A DNA stretch of 64,000 nt from Hyphomicrobiales bacterium (GCA_900472925.1 UCJU01000004.1:1-64000), one strand, 5' to 3'. Positions 45,926 to 54,584 are shown, numbered from the stretch's first letter. Made by a program: numbers and translations. Notes: generated by a model not told the origin, from the letters alone.

Positions 45926-46228
45926 ATGGGACAACCTGTTGCCCTCAAAGGCCATATGCACATCTGCCCAATGGTCGAACCTGGCCCAAAACCACATATT
46001 GGTGGACCTATCATATCTACGCAACAAAAGTTCGTCACGGTCGAAGGAGTGCCCATAGCGACCGTGGGAGATAGCCTGCTCTGCACGGGTGTGCCAACAA
46101 CCTCGGATAAAATTACGACTGGTTCATCAGTCGCCTCCATAGCGGGAAAAAAAATCGCTCGGTTTGGTGATGGCTGCGCGCACGGAGGTAAACTTGTTCA
46201 AGGTTTGCCGTGGATTACTTTCGACTAG
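45926..46228 (+). CDS. PAAR domain protein (T6SS spike cap)
   Basis: A 100-residue PAAR protein with zinc-binding residues in GHMHICPMVEPGPKPHIGGP (His/Cys), ...DSLLCTGVPTTSDKI (Cys) and the C-terminal GCAHGGK region. PAAR proteins cap the tip of VgrG with a sharp metal-stabilised cone. No extension domain is present, so it is a plain cap. It completes the vgrG-adaptor-effector-PAAR cassette. ATG at 45926 is preceded by GAAGG with 7-base spacing. Confidence 0.9.
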   Translation: MGQPVALKGHMHICPMVEPGPKPHIGGPIISTQQKFVTVEGVPIATVGDSLLCTGVPTTSDKITTGSSVASIAGKKIARFGDGCAHGGKLVQGLPWITFD

Positions 46229-46285
46229 CGAGGGTGATTTTCACTACCGCGACAGTGTTTTGAGTTGTCAATGCGTGCGTAGCAT

Positions 46286-46301
46286 CAGGGTATACCCTGA
46301 A
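46286..46301. repeat. Perfect palindrome upstream of the serine recombinase
   Basis: TCAGGGTATACCCTGA is a perfect 16-bp palindrome spanning 46285-46300, about 100 bases before the recombinase start at 46398. It is a candidate operator or a recombinase-binding site. The feature start given here is within one base. Confidence 0.6.
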
Positions 46302-46397
46302 GTGACGAGCCGCGAGTTACGGCCATCTATGTAACATCTAGGTTGACAGGGGCTATTTGTGACAAGGTAGCCTAGGGCCTAAAGCTTGAGGTTACAC

Positions 46398-46970
46398 ATG
46401 GCTCGCATTGGTTACGCACGCGTCAGTACTATCGACCAAGACTTGAAGATTCAGCACGATCGCCTGCGAAGCGAAGGTTGCGAGATTATCCGTTCGGAAA
46501 AGGTTTCCGGCGGCAGTCGAGAAGGTCGCACTGAGTTGGCGACCATTATCGAGTTTTTGCGCCAAGGCGACGAGTTAGTGGTCACCCGACTTGACCGGTT
46601 GGGCCGAGATACCCGCGACGTCCTTAACATCGTTCACGAATGCCAGCAGCGTTGTGCGTTCGTTACCATCCTCGACCCTCACGTATCGACGCGCGGCGAG
46701 ATGGGGCATGTTATTATCACCGTATTGGGCATGGTCGCGCAGATGGAGCGACGATTCATCAAGGAGCGCCAGCGGGAGGGCATCGAGCGTGCAAAAGCAA
46801 ATCGAGCTTATAAGGGCGGCAAAGCGCGCATCGACAAGGAAAAAGTAGTCAACATGTACGAGAGGGGAGCGCGAGCGGCTGATATCGCCCGCGCTATGAA
46901 TTGTTCCCGGATGCACGTTTATCGCTTAATCTCAGCAGCGAGCAACAAAGCCGGTGATTCGTCAGTCTAG
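46398..46970 (+). CDS. Serine recombinase (resolvase/invertase family)
   Basis: A 190-residue site-specific recombinase. The catalytic N-terminal domain starts RIGYARVSTIDQDLKIQ with Ser10 as nucleophile, continues with LVVTRLDRLGRDTRDV and ILDPHVSTRGEMGHVIITVLGMVAQMERRFIKERQREGIERAKA. A C-terminal helix-turn-helix follows (KEKVVNMYERGARAADIARAMNCSRMHVYRLI). It resembles Tn3-type resolvases and DNA invertases. The ATG at 46398 has GAGG 8 bases upstream. It is convergent with the NACHT gene (9-base overlap) and may mark a smaller mobile unit inside the island. Confidence 0.9.
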   Translation: MARIGYARVSTIDQDLKIQHDRLRSEGCEIIRSEKVSGGSREGRTELATIIEFLRQGDELVVTRLDRLGRDTRDVLNIVHECQQRCAFVTILDPHVSTRGEMGHVIITVLGMVAQMERRFIKERQREGIERAKANRAYKGGKARIDKEKVVNMYERGARAADIARAMNCSRMHVYRLISAASNKAGDSSV

Positions 46971-49900
46971 AAGGGGCTGATTGCCGTTAGCAAACCAGTG
47001 CTGAACTTGCGCGATCTCTTGTAGCTTCGGTATTTTTGTGCCCGCCGCCGATGAAAGGACACGGTCAGCAGTTGCCACCAAAAGCAATGGAAATGTTTCA
47101 GCTTCACCTATGATGCGCTCAGCAACCGCCTCATCCATCCCCGCTGGACGCTCACTCGAAAGCGCCGCCGCTCCACGCAAATACAGCTTTGAGACACGCT
47201 CAAGTGTTTTTCCCTTCTTTGATATCTCGTAGTTTTCTCCCAAAATGGACTGCAAAGCAAACTGCGCTTCCGGCGAGTTCTGCGGAAGGTCGGCATCTGA
47301 AATAGTTGTCGCGAGCTTAGACCTTACCTGCGCAGACGCTCTCAATCCAATGAACGTTAGCAACCTCGAGCTACGGCGCTCCAAGAGCAGCATTTCTGTC
47401 GCGGAAATATAGTCACCGCCAGAGGGTTCAGTGCCATGAACGGTTCGGAAATCCCGGTATAGTAAACGCCAATCCTTGTCAGAAAGCTGATCAAGTGCAT
47501 GCTCCAACTGGTCGACTAACTGAAATAGCGTTCGGCTGGTGCCCCACACAAGAAGCACTAACAGCGTTCGCCTCATGTTTGACGAGCTAAGTTTGGAATC
47601 TAACTGGGACCTCCACCATTTAGGCGCTCCAGACTTAAGTCGCATGAATCGTACTGAGGCCACGAGATTTTGAGCCTGTGCCAAAGGTATATCTTCACCC
47701 AGTTCACTTTTGGATCGAATGCCCGCCGCAATCAGAGCGATACGATCAATCGCTGGGCAGTCTCGCCAAGCTCCTCGTAAAGCAACGACCAATTCGCTCC
47801 AGGGGGCCTGCGAGGAAGCAAGCGTACTTACCGGCTCGGAAATAAACTTTTTATAGGCTTCCACCGCTTTGATTTCGTCATCATTCAGTCCATCTACTGA
47901 AAGCTGTGGTTGCGCCTGCCTGAATTCCTCAGAAAGCTCCCAAGCCGTTCTGCGATGCACTACGACATCTAGTGGCACATCTCCCTCCTGCACGAATGCA
48001 AGCTGATATTGGAAGAAGGATGTTATGGTTGCCACAGTGTCGAGAGGGGTACTTAGTTGATTACGACCTCTATGCGGACTAGCAAACGCGGAACACAGTA
48101 TGACTGCCTTTGCCTGCCCTGTGAGGCCAGCATCATGAAGAGGTTGAAAATGACGCAGAGTCACGAGCGCCTCGACAAGCTCTTCGTTCAGCTTTTCTCC
48201 TTCAAAAATCTTATTTTTGATGTAATTGTTAGAGCTGACCAACCCTAAAAGGCCGCCAAGTCGTGCCCAAGTCGATCGCTCTACAATATTCGAAAGCTCT
48301 TCCCACTTCGCAGCTCTTTCGTCGAAAGTAGCGTTTTGCACAATGGCGTTGGATATTGCCCGCTGTTCATCAACTAATTGGGTCGTCTTCAAACGCTCCC
48401 ACAAATGATTTAGAAAGTCCATACGACCGCTACGTTCGGGAAGATTGGCCCAGAGACCTAAGCCAGATGCTTCCGCATTTGCTAGCAACGTCCTGAAGTG
48501 CGGGTATTCCCCTATAAATGAGACAACCTGCTTCACTGCAGGCTGGTATTGGTTGAACACCCAGTCACCCAGCAGCATCAATGACACGCTTCGTGGTAAG
48601 CTGGTTTTCCTAAATGGCTCCTCGCGACTTAGCTCAATCAACTCGTTCACAAGAGTCAAAATCTCGCCTTTGTTAAAACAACCACCATAGAAGCGAGCTA
48701 CGTTAAGCCAGTATGGATTGCATACAAGCGCTCGAAAGCGATCAAACTTGTCGCCGCTTATGTGCTGGTCATCAGAGGGATAAGGCGCGGTTTCATATAG
48801 ATGGCGGGCTGCAAAGTACTCTCGAAGGGGCTGCACCTCGAATTCATATGTGCCCTGCACTCGCGAGACCAATGCACCCACACGCTCGATCATTCCGTCG
48901 AAAAGAGAGTTTACAATGGCAGTGTCTTCACCTTCCCGATCAAGATATGAAAACAGTGCCGCCTTCAGGGTTCCTTGCTCAATACTGCCATTATCGCCAG
49001 CCTCTGCCCCCGCCTGCAATTTCCAAGCTAGATAGCGGTGAATATCTATAAGAAGATCCCTATTATCGCGAACTATTTCACTCTTCTCTGATTCTCGACT
49101 GAAAAACATGTCCATGTAAGCATCATACATAGCTGTCCTTTTGTCGGGGAGTGAGGCTCCACGGCTATTAACAAGTGACAGCAGTATTGTTAACTGCATT
49201 GGGTTTTTTGCAAGGAACTGGGTGTGTGCTTCTTTCAATTTTGCATCTAAAATTACTTTGAGTTGACTTTGCTGCGCGTCCTTAAGCCCCTTGGCCTTCA
49301 TCCATTTGGTGGTGTACTCTTCAATCTGCCCTCCCTCCAATGGAAGAAGTTCATAATAGGCCCACTGTTCAGGGGGAAACCTAACCGACTTTGCAAACGC
49401 TGCAGGCCTGCTCGTCACGATTGTCTGGAGTGAAAAGCCCCCTGCATTGATCAGCCGGTTAGTTCCCTTGGTGATTTCATCGACTAGCTTTTGTCTTGCC
49501 GCAATATCCGCAACCTCGTCAAAGCCGTCTAATGCTAAAAGGATGTGGCTCGCCTTAACTACAGCGGTAAGATCAGACACATTAAAAGTATGTCCACCGG
49601 AAAGAAATCTAACATGGCCAGCCAAAAAGCCTTCTAGCGACCGAGGTTCAAGCTCGGGCAAAGCCTGCGGCTTAGAGACAAAGGGATCTATTCCCGAGAG
49701 CCACTTTGCAAGGTCGCGAAGATCGACACGAAATGGAACTTTAGCGTGTGCTCGCTGAAAATGGAGCGGCAATGCTGCCTGATGAGCCTTTTTATCTAAA
49801 AGCTGCATTCGAAGTATCTGGCAGATAAACTGCGTTACAGTTGACTTACCCTGCCCAGGAGCACCCTCGAGCACCACCCGAGAAAGACGAAGTGAATCCT

Positions 49901-50702
49901 TGGCCTCAACAAAATATTGGGCGGCACGGTAACTTTCCTCTTCGTACTCAAAACCCTCTCTCAGAGCCCAGCCACGAGCATCCCGCGCTACTAGTCGCCG
50001 ATGCACTGTTATGTACTTTGTGCTTCCTGTACTTTGCGGAGAAAACCGCATCGGTAGGTCGACAAATAGCTCTGTCATGGTGCTACGAAGATCAGTTTGT
50101 TTGAACTTAAGTTCTTGATCTTCTTCGTACTGGCTAGTCATGTAGGCACGAAGCGCGCCACGTCGGCGCTCTTCGTCCTCTCCCAATTGCCCCGCGACTA
50201 GCTTTTCAAGCAGGTCTGTCGCCTTCAATGTTTCTGGGTAACTCCACTTGATCCCCGCCTGAGCATCAAGGCGTCTATCTAGATCATCTCGCCACCAACA
50301 ATAGGCTTCTATTCCAAACGCTTCTGAAAGAGCTTTATTTACTCGATCGATTGAGCCAACATCTAGATGGGCAGTCCCCCTGACATTCGTTAGCAGGTAA
50401 TATTTGGTCATCCCCCGCTTTTTTAGAACATCGATTTTTGGCCCTTCCGTCTTTATTACGGATTCAACCATCTCTCGTTCATCACGATCGCTGGGATTTT
50501 TGGCATACTTGACCTGAAAAACGATTGTATCACTAGATCCCTCTACTGATTTTCGAACTGTCAAATGATGCAGCAGGAAAGCGTCTCTACCTCCATCGGG
50601 CTGACCTACAGGTAAACATTGAGCGTTCGGAAAACTCGCTGAGATCAGAGCTTGACAGAATTCTTGAAAACGGTCATCGCCAAGCGCCTCATAATGGTAC
50701 AT
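46962..50702 (-). CDS. Mrr-like nuclease-NACHT NTPase (probable antiphage STAND protein)
   Basis: A 1246-residue protein. Residues ~1-150 form a restriction-endonuclease-like domain with the PD-(D/E)xK pattern: D36-GGRD40 and QVK at 63-65. A NACHT NTPase follows, with Walker A GAPGQGKST at ~280-288 and Walker B LLALDGFDEV at ~388-397, then the sensor Arg region VTSRPAAF. The long C-terminal half (~600-1246) is helical and unrecognised, probably the target-sensing part. This order matches Avs/bNACHT-type antiphage proteins: sensing a phage product, oligomerising, then cutting DNA. GGAGGAAT precedes the ATG. Confidence 0.82.
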   Translation of the reverse strand: MYHYEALGDDRFQEFCQALISASFPNAQCLPVGQPDGGRDAFLLHHLTVRKSVEGSSDTIVFQVKYAKNPSDRDEREMVESVIKTEGPKIDVLKKRGMTKYYLLTNVRGTAHLDVGSIDRVNKALSEAFGIEAYCWWRDDLDRRLDAQAGIKWSYPETLKATDLLEKLVAGQLGEDEERRRGALRAYMTSQYEEDQELKFKQTDLRSTMTELFVDLPMRFSPQSTGSTKYITVHRRLVARDARGWALREGFEYEEESYRAAQYFVEAKDSLRLSRVVLEGAPGQGKSTVTQFICQILRMQLLDKKAHQAALPLHFQRAHAKVPFRVDLRDLAKWLSGIDPFVSKPQALPELEPRSLEGFLAGHVRFLSGGHTFNVSDLTAVVKASHILLALDGFDEVADIAARQKLVDEITKGTNRLINAGGFSLQTIVTSRPAAFAKSVRFPPEQWAYYELLPLEGGQIEEYTTKWMKAKGLKDAQQSQLKVILDAKLKEAHTQFLAKNPMQLTILLSLVNSRGASLPDKRTAMYDAYMDMFFSRESEKSEIVRDNRDLLIDIHRYLAWKLQAGAEAGDNGSIEQGTLKAALFSYLDREGEDTAIVNSLFDGMIERVGALVSRVQGTYEFEVQPLREYFAARHLYETAPYPSDDQHISGDKFDRFRALVCNPYWLNVARFYGGCFNKGEILTLVNELIELSREEPFRKTSLPRSVSLMLLGDWVFNQYQPAVKQVVSFIGEYPHFRTLLANAEASGLGLWANLPERSGRMDFLNHLWERLKTTQLVDEQRAISNAIVQNATFDERAAKWEELSNIVERSTWARLGGLLGLVSSNNYIKNKIFEGEKLNEELVEALVTLRHFQPLHDAGLTGQAKAVILCSAFASPHRGRNQLSTPLDTVATITSFFQYQLAFVQEGDVPLDVVVHRRTAWELSEEFRQAQPQLSVDGLNDDEIKAVEAYKKFISEPVSTLASSQAPWSELVVALRGAWRDCPAIDRIALIAAGIRSKSELGEDIPLAQAQNLVASVRFMRLKSGAPKWWRSQLDSKLSSSNMRRTLLVLLVWGTSRTLFQLVDQLEHALDQLSDKDWRLLYRDFRTVHGTEPSGGDYISATEMLLLERRSSRLLTFIGLRASAQVRSKLATTISDADLPQNSPEAQFALQSILGENYEISKKGKTLERVSKLYLRGAAALSSERPAGMDEAVAERIIGEAETFPLLLVATADRVLSSAAGTKIPKLQEIAQVQHWFANGNQPLLD

Positions 50703-50797
50703 TTATTCCTCCAGAATCATTTTACATACTGCATCATTCTTGGAGTTTCCAATCAAGTAGGTGCGGCACTCAAACACTACTTTGAGGTGAGGAAGTT

Positions 50798-51379
50798 TCA
50801 ATCCGCCTTAGCGTCTGCGTCTCGTAGTGACGTGTGGTGTTCAGTATCCAGCAAATCCGTCCACCACTGCATCATAGCCACTCTTCCGTCCCAGTAACTC
50901 GCGTGATCATACACTCGCCGAATCGTTGAAGCATCTGAGAGGGTTAGCTGCGTCTCGATGCCGTTAGGCTTGAATTGCCAGCCTCATATAAAATGCTGCT
51001 CGCTGATGAGCGACACCCATGCGCTGTGTTCTGGTCTTAGATTATAACCGTTGGCGCACCAGATCTGTCGAGTTTTCCGACAAAATCTTTTTGCCAGACA
51101 TCATTGGCGCGAGAAAACAACGGCTTTTGCCAAATAGAGGTTTAATTTCTTTTGCAACGCTTACCGCCAAACGCGACACCGAATCTGATAATTTAGGCGC
51201 ATCTTCGCCTTCGCCGCCGGTATCGTCCAAACTACCTTTTCAAGATCAAGCTCGGTCCATTCCATTAATCGCGTTTCACCCGGGCGATCAAAGCTGTATG
51301 TCACTGCAAACGGTTGCGCGCCCTTGTGCGCGCGATGTAAAAATGCCGAAAAATCAGCGTTTTTTTGGAGTTCGTTCAT
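50798..51379 (-). pseudogene. Decayed tyrosine integrase remnant
   Basis: Pieces of a P4-like integrase catalytic domain occur in several frames on the minus strand: RPGETRLMEWTELDLEKVVWTIPAAKAKMR (near 51290-51180), then LFGKSR and KILSENS (near 51130-51060), then HGCRSSASSIL (the HxxR box, near 51020-50985) and finally RRVYDHASYWD with MMQWW (near 50910-50850). The segments are in correct order but separated by frameshifts, so the gene is dead. The expected LAH motif is now LTL. It lies 200 bases inside attR, close to tRNA-Ser. Confidence 0.8.
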
Positions 51380-51577
51380 CTTGTTGAAAGGTTACTGAAG
51401 CGGGTAAAGAGAACCTATCATAGGCGATTTAGGCCCCCACGCTAAGCGTCCACCGTGTCATTTCTAACCCAATGCACTGTAAGCTGAAAAAACAAGGCTC
51501 GCAATGTGGGGTAAATTGAGGGGTCGACGACGAATATGCCGAAAAAATCGGTAAATTTCAATATGTTATAAAGTTAA
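51380..51577. other. Non-coding gap between integrase remnant and attR
   Basis: 198 bases without a supported gene. It probably holds remains of the attachment region of the older element. No clear repeat beyond attR was found. Confidence 0.4.
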
Positions 51578-51593
51578 ATGGCGGAGAGGGTGG
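51578..51593. repeat. attR: right copy of the 16-bp attachment repeat (3' end of tRNA-Ser)
   Basis: ATGGCGGAGAGGGTGG, identical to 31176-31191, covers the CCA end, discriminator base and acceptor/T-stem part of the tRNA-Ser gene on the minus strand. Integration here leaves the tRNA complete. Confidence 0.85.
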
Positions 51594-51668
51594 GATTCGA
51601 ACCCACGATACCCTTGCAGGTATGCCGCATTTCGAGTGCGGTGCATTCGACCACTCTGCCACCTCTCC
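51579..51668 (-). tRNA. tRNA-Ser (anticodon CGA)
   Basis: A 90-base gene with the acceptor stem GGAGAGG / CCTCTCC, discriminator G and encoded CCA. The anticodon stem is CCGCA / TGCGG with loop CTCGAAA, giving anticodon CGA (reads UCG). The long variable arm (ATACC...GGTAT) and the T arm GTGGG-TTCGAAT-CCCAC are typical of tRNA-Ser. The gene is the integration target of the genomic island, whose right repeat is its 3' end. Outside the island on the other side, core-like genes resume. Confidence 0.95.
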
Positions 51669-51892
51669 GCGGGCACGAAGCTTTGAGGTTCGTGCGGGCG
51701 TTCTCATAACCAGCAATCCTTTGGCATGCAAGGGTTAAATGTCTGATATGTTGGTGCTGGTGAAAGTTTTCGATTGTTTGCCGATGCCGCATCCATCTTA
51801 GCGCTTTGGTGGTGCTCCATCGGCGATATTCAACTCGGAACAAAATTTGTCGTTCTGCTGTTTGCATTTCACGAATAACGGGTGAGATAGGC

Positions 51893-52702
51893 GTGGCGAC
51901 GACTGATAATGAAATGAACCGGCGGCTCTGGTCTGTCCGACATGGGCTTTCTGCTATCGTCGGAACGGCCATTCATGATGGGCATGCCACACGCGATGAT
52001 GTGCTTCCGCTCATGGCTCTTTCAGATGATGAGAGACTGCGTGAAGAGGACCCTTTTACGGCTGAGATGATTTCGGGTCTCGTCAATCAGGTCGTGGTGC
52101 ATCACTCTCGGTTTGAAATCGATCTTAATCGGGCTAGGGATCAGGCCATTTATCTTTCACCTGCGCAGGCGTGGGGGCTGAAAGTCTGGAACGAATTGCC
52201 ATCTGAGGCTGTCCTTCAGCGTTCATTGAGTTTTCATGACGACTATTACGCCATGTTGCTGCAGATGCTGGGCTCGATCGAGCAACGTCACGGCGAATTC
52301 GTCGTCCTGGACGTGCACAGCTACAACCACAGACGCAGCGGTGCAGATGCCGCGCCGACAGACCAGCAGAGCGCTCCAGACATCAATATCGGCACGTCTT
52401 CAATGGACAGAGGCCGTTGGTCGGATGTCGTTGATGCGGTTATCAATCACTTCAGTCACGCACTTATCGGCGGTCGGTATCTTGATGTTCGCGAGAACGT
52501 AGCGTTCCAGGGCAAAGGCGAGCAGACCCGTTTCATTCATGAGCATTTTCCAGAAAACGGCTGCGCCATAGCGATCGAGTTCAAGAAGATATTCATGGAT
52601 GAGTGGACCGGGCAGCCGAATAAAAAGGTAATTGAAGATATCCGGGACGCGATCACGACCCTAGAACCGGTTCTGGAGGAATTACTGAGGGCTCGGAGAT
52701 GA
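51893..52702 (+). CDS. N-formylglutamate amidohydrolase-like protein
   Basis: A 269-residue protein of the N-formylglutamate amidohydrolase (FGase) fold, a zinc hydrolase related to carboxypeptidase-like amidases. Motifs are VVHHSRFEIDLNRARDQAIY (conserved Arg/Asp), FVVLDVHSYNHRR (metal-ligand His) and CAIAIEFKKIFMDEWTG (catalytic Glu). The start is uncertain: GTG at 51893 or ATG at 51914. It overlaps the next gene by four bases (ATGA), and the operon context (DUF1704 peptidase, ATP-grasp ligase) suggests a peptide or amino-acid conjugate as substrate rather than histidine degradation, since no hut genes are present. Confidence 0.78.
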   Translation: MATTDNEMNRRLWSVRHGLSAIVGTAIHDGHATRDDVLPLMALSDDERLREEDPFTAEMISGLVNQVVVHHSRFEIDLNRARDQAIYLSPAQAWGLKVWNELPSEAVLQRSLSFHDDYYAMLLQMLGSIEQRHGEFVVLDVHSYNHRRSGADAAPTDQQSAPDINIGTSSMDRGRWSDVVDAVINHFSHALIGGRYLDVRENVAFQGKGEQTRFIHEHFPENGCAIAIEFKKIFMDEWTGQPNKKVIEDIRDAITTLEPVLEELLRARR

Positions 52703-54573
52703 CGGTACCCGGTGCCAGACAGGCTCCACAGGCAGCCGACGTTTTGGAAGACATCAAAGATTGTCTGGCCGCAGGTAAAGCCATTCGTCAGGACATCGGA
52801 GTGGACGGACGTCTTCATGTTGATCGGCCGCTGCCGTTCCTGTGCCTGCATTTGACCAGCGGCTCGAAGAAACTGGCGGCCAGAGATATGGCATCGGCCC
52901 ACGCCTCCTACCTGATTGCCTCCAACATTTCTGAAGCGGCGCCGTTTCTGAGGGCTGTCGGTGCAGAGATGAACAAACGTTTCGGCACTTTTATCGTGCT
53001 GGATGTGGGTGAGCTTGAACACGATATTCTGCTGGCGGACGACTCTCCGTTTCTGCCACATTACGAAGTCGCTGTGTCGGCAACACCCGAACCAGAAACG
53101 CAGGATGCGAAGCGCGTTTTTATCAAGGCAATTTGCGATGCGGATATAAGGTTCCGCACGCCGCGCATCACCCGTCCTGATGAAGCCGAGGATCCTGTTG
53201 CGAAATTGAAAGCAGCGGGGCTCGACTTCCCGTGCATCAGCGTGCGTTTTGCGCCCATTTATCGTCAGCCGGAATCGGGAGCGGATTATCCGGGTCTGCG
53301 CGAAACGATGATCGCCGATTTGTTCGACGCCGGATTGCGCGCTTTTGCCGCTTTCTCACGTCAGTCCGACGCGTTGAAGATTACGTCTCACCGCGCCCTC
53401 GGACGCAAGGCATTCGTGGATGCCGTGCGTCGTGCGGATCGTTCGATAGATGAGATTGCAGCCTCATTCGACTTTCTGTTGTCGGTGACGCCGATCAATG
53501 CGCGGAAAGCCTTTGCCGATTTCCGCGATGGCGATTTTCAATATGCGCCGCATTTTCTTTACAGACCTCTTGGGGTCGATGTCGAAGAGCAGAAGCGCAA
53601 GCTCTACTCTGTTGCGTTCGATCATCTCGAAGACCCGGTTCTCTACCATCTCTATCGGGAAAAACAGCAGGAGATCGATCTTCAATTGACGATGCTGGCG
53701 CACCTGCATCGGCCTCAATTCACGGACTTCAGCCGCGCATTATATGGTTCCGTGGAGCAACCGTTGCTGGCGCTTGCAGAGGATGTTCTGGCTCGCTGCC
53801 CTCGTCCCGACGCGGACGCTGACATTGCGATGGTGGACTGCTACGATGTGACCAAGAAGGCGCAAGAGATGGTGGAGGCCTACCGCAACGAAAATCCAGA
53901 CTTCAAGGCGCGGGTCGAAATTCGAGACGACCTTCCTCCCGGATTGATGGTGACGGGCGAGAAGCTTCTGGTATCCCGGCACACGGTTATGGAGCGGCGA
54001 AGGCTGGACGCGCTTCTGCATCATGAAATCGGCGTTCATCTGCTGACATATTTCAATGGCTCCGCGCAGGGTCTTCGGCTCTTTCGCACTGGTCTTTCCG
54101 GTTACGAAGGTGTGCAGGAAGGATTGGCGGTACTGGCGGAACATCTGGCTGGCGGCATGACGAGAGAGAGGTTGCGCCTCATCGCGGCACGGGTCGTCGG
54201 TTGCGTTGCCATGCTTGATGGCGCGAGCTTCGTCGATACGTTTAGAATGATGACGCAGGTACACGGTTTCGAAGAGGCCAATGCGTTCAATATGGTACTG
54301 CGGATTTATCGGGGTGGGGGGCTTTCCAAGGATGCGATCTACCTGCGAGGCCTTGGTGAAATTCAGACCCATTTGAAAAAGGGCGGTGCGCTTGATCCAT
54401 TCTGGATGGGCAAGATTTCTGCTGCGCATTTTCCCATCATGCAGGAACTTGCGCTTCGCGGCCTTCTTCACCCACCAAGCATACGTCCGGCGTTTCTTCT
54501 GCCTGCCAAGGCAAATGAGCGGCTGGAAAAGATTAGATCAGGTCTATCAATAGCTGAAATGGCAACTTTATAA
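52699..54573 (+). CDS. DUF1704 (QEGLA-motif) metallopeptidase-like protein
   Basis: A 624-residue protein of the DUF1704 family, which includes the eukaryotic MATCAP tyrosine carboxypeptidases. The C-terminal half holds the metal-binding HEIGVH motif (H442-E443...H447, an HExxxH pattern) and VQEGLAVLAEHLAGG (third ligand Glu474). Residues ~1-300 are a separate domain, partly resembling an FGase-like fold. Bacterial members are also annotated as flavohemoglobin-expression-modulating QEGLA proteins, but the reaction is not established. It is translationally coupled to the upstream gene. Confidence 0.8.
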   Translation: MTVPGARQAPQAADVLEDIKDCLAAGKAIRQDIGVDGRLHVDRPLPFLCLHLTSGSKKLAARDMASAHASYLIASNISEAAPFLRAVGAEMNKRFGTFIVLDVGELEHDILLADDSPFLPHYEVAVSATPEPETQDAKRVFIKAICDADIRFRTPRITRPDEAEDPVAKLKAAGLDFPCISVRFAPIYRQPESGADYPGLRETMIADLFDAGLRAFAAFSRQSDALKITSHRALGRKAFVDAVRRADRSIDEIAASFDFLLSVTPINARKAFADFRDGDFQYAPHFLYRPLGVDVEEQKRKLYSVAFDHLEDPVLYHLYREKQQEIDLQLTMLAHLHRPQFTDFSRALYGSVEQPLLALAEDVLARCPRPDADADIAMVDCYDVTKKAQEMVEAYRNENPDFKARVEIRDDLPPGLMVTGEKLLVSRHTVMERRRLDALLHHEIGVHLLTYFNGSAQGLRLFRTGLSGYEGVQEGLAVLAEHLAGGMTRERLRLIAARVVGCVAMLDGASFVDTFRMMTQVHGFEEANAFNMVLRIYRGGGLSKDAIYLRGLGEIQTHLKKGGALDPFWMGKISAAHFPIMQELALRGLLHPPSIRPAFLLPAKANERLEKIRSGLSIAEMATL

Positions 54574-54584
54574 GGGAGGGACGC

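Larger units (their letters stand above)
31176..51593. mobile_element. tRNA-Ser-integrated genomic island, about 20.4 kb
   Basis: The segment is bounded by 16-bp direct repeats, the right one being the 3' end of an intact tRNA-Ser gene and the left one lying beside a tyrosine integrase. The content between them is typical of accessory DNA: integrase, AlpA-like regulator, HUH-Rep-like protein, HNH nuclease, orphan VgrG/PAAR cassette, serine recombinase, NACHT NTPase and many unrecognised genes. Several genes (for example 32638, 43004-45800) are clearly more AT-rich than the flanks. A decayed second integrase near the tRNA suggests more than one integration event. Confidence 0.88.

Noticed and set aside
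51161-51379. Short intact open frame on the minus strand near tRNA-Ser
   Set aside because: Its sequence is a piece of an integrase catalytic domain that continues in other frames, so it was reported as part of a pseudogene instead of a gene.
31176-51593. Complete type VI secretion system
   Set aside because: Only VgrG, an adaptor, PAAR and cargo are present. No sheath, Hcp, ClpV, baseplate or membrane-complex genes were found, so it is an orphan cassette.
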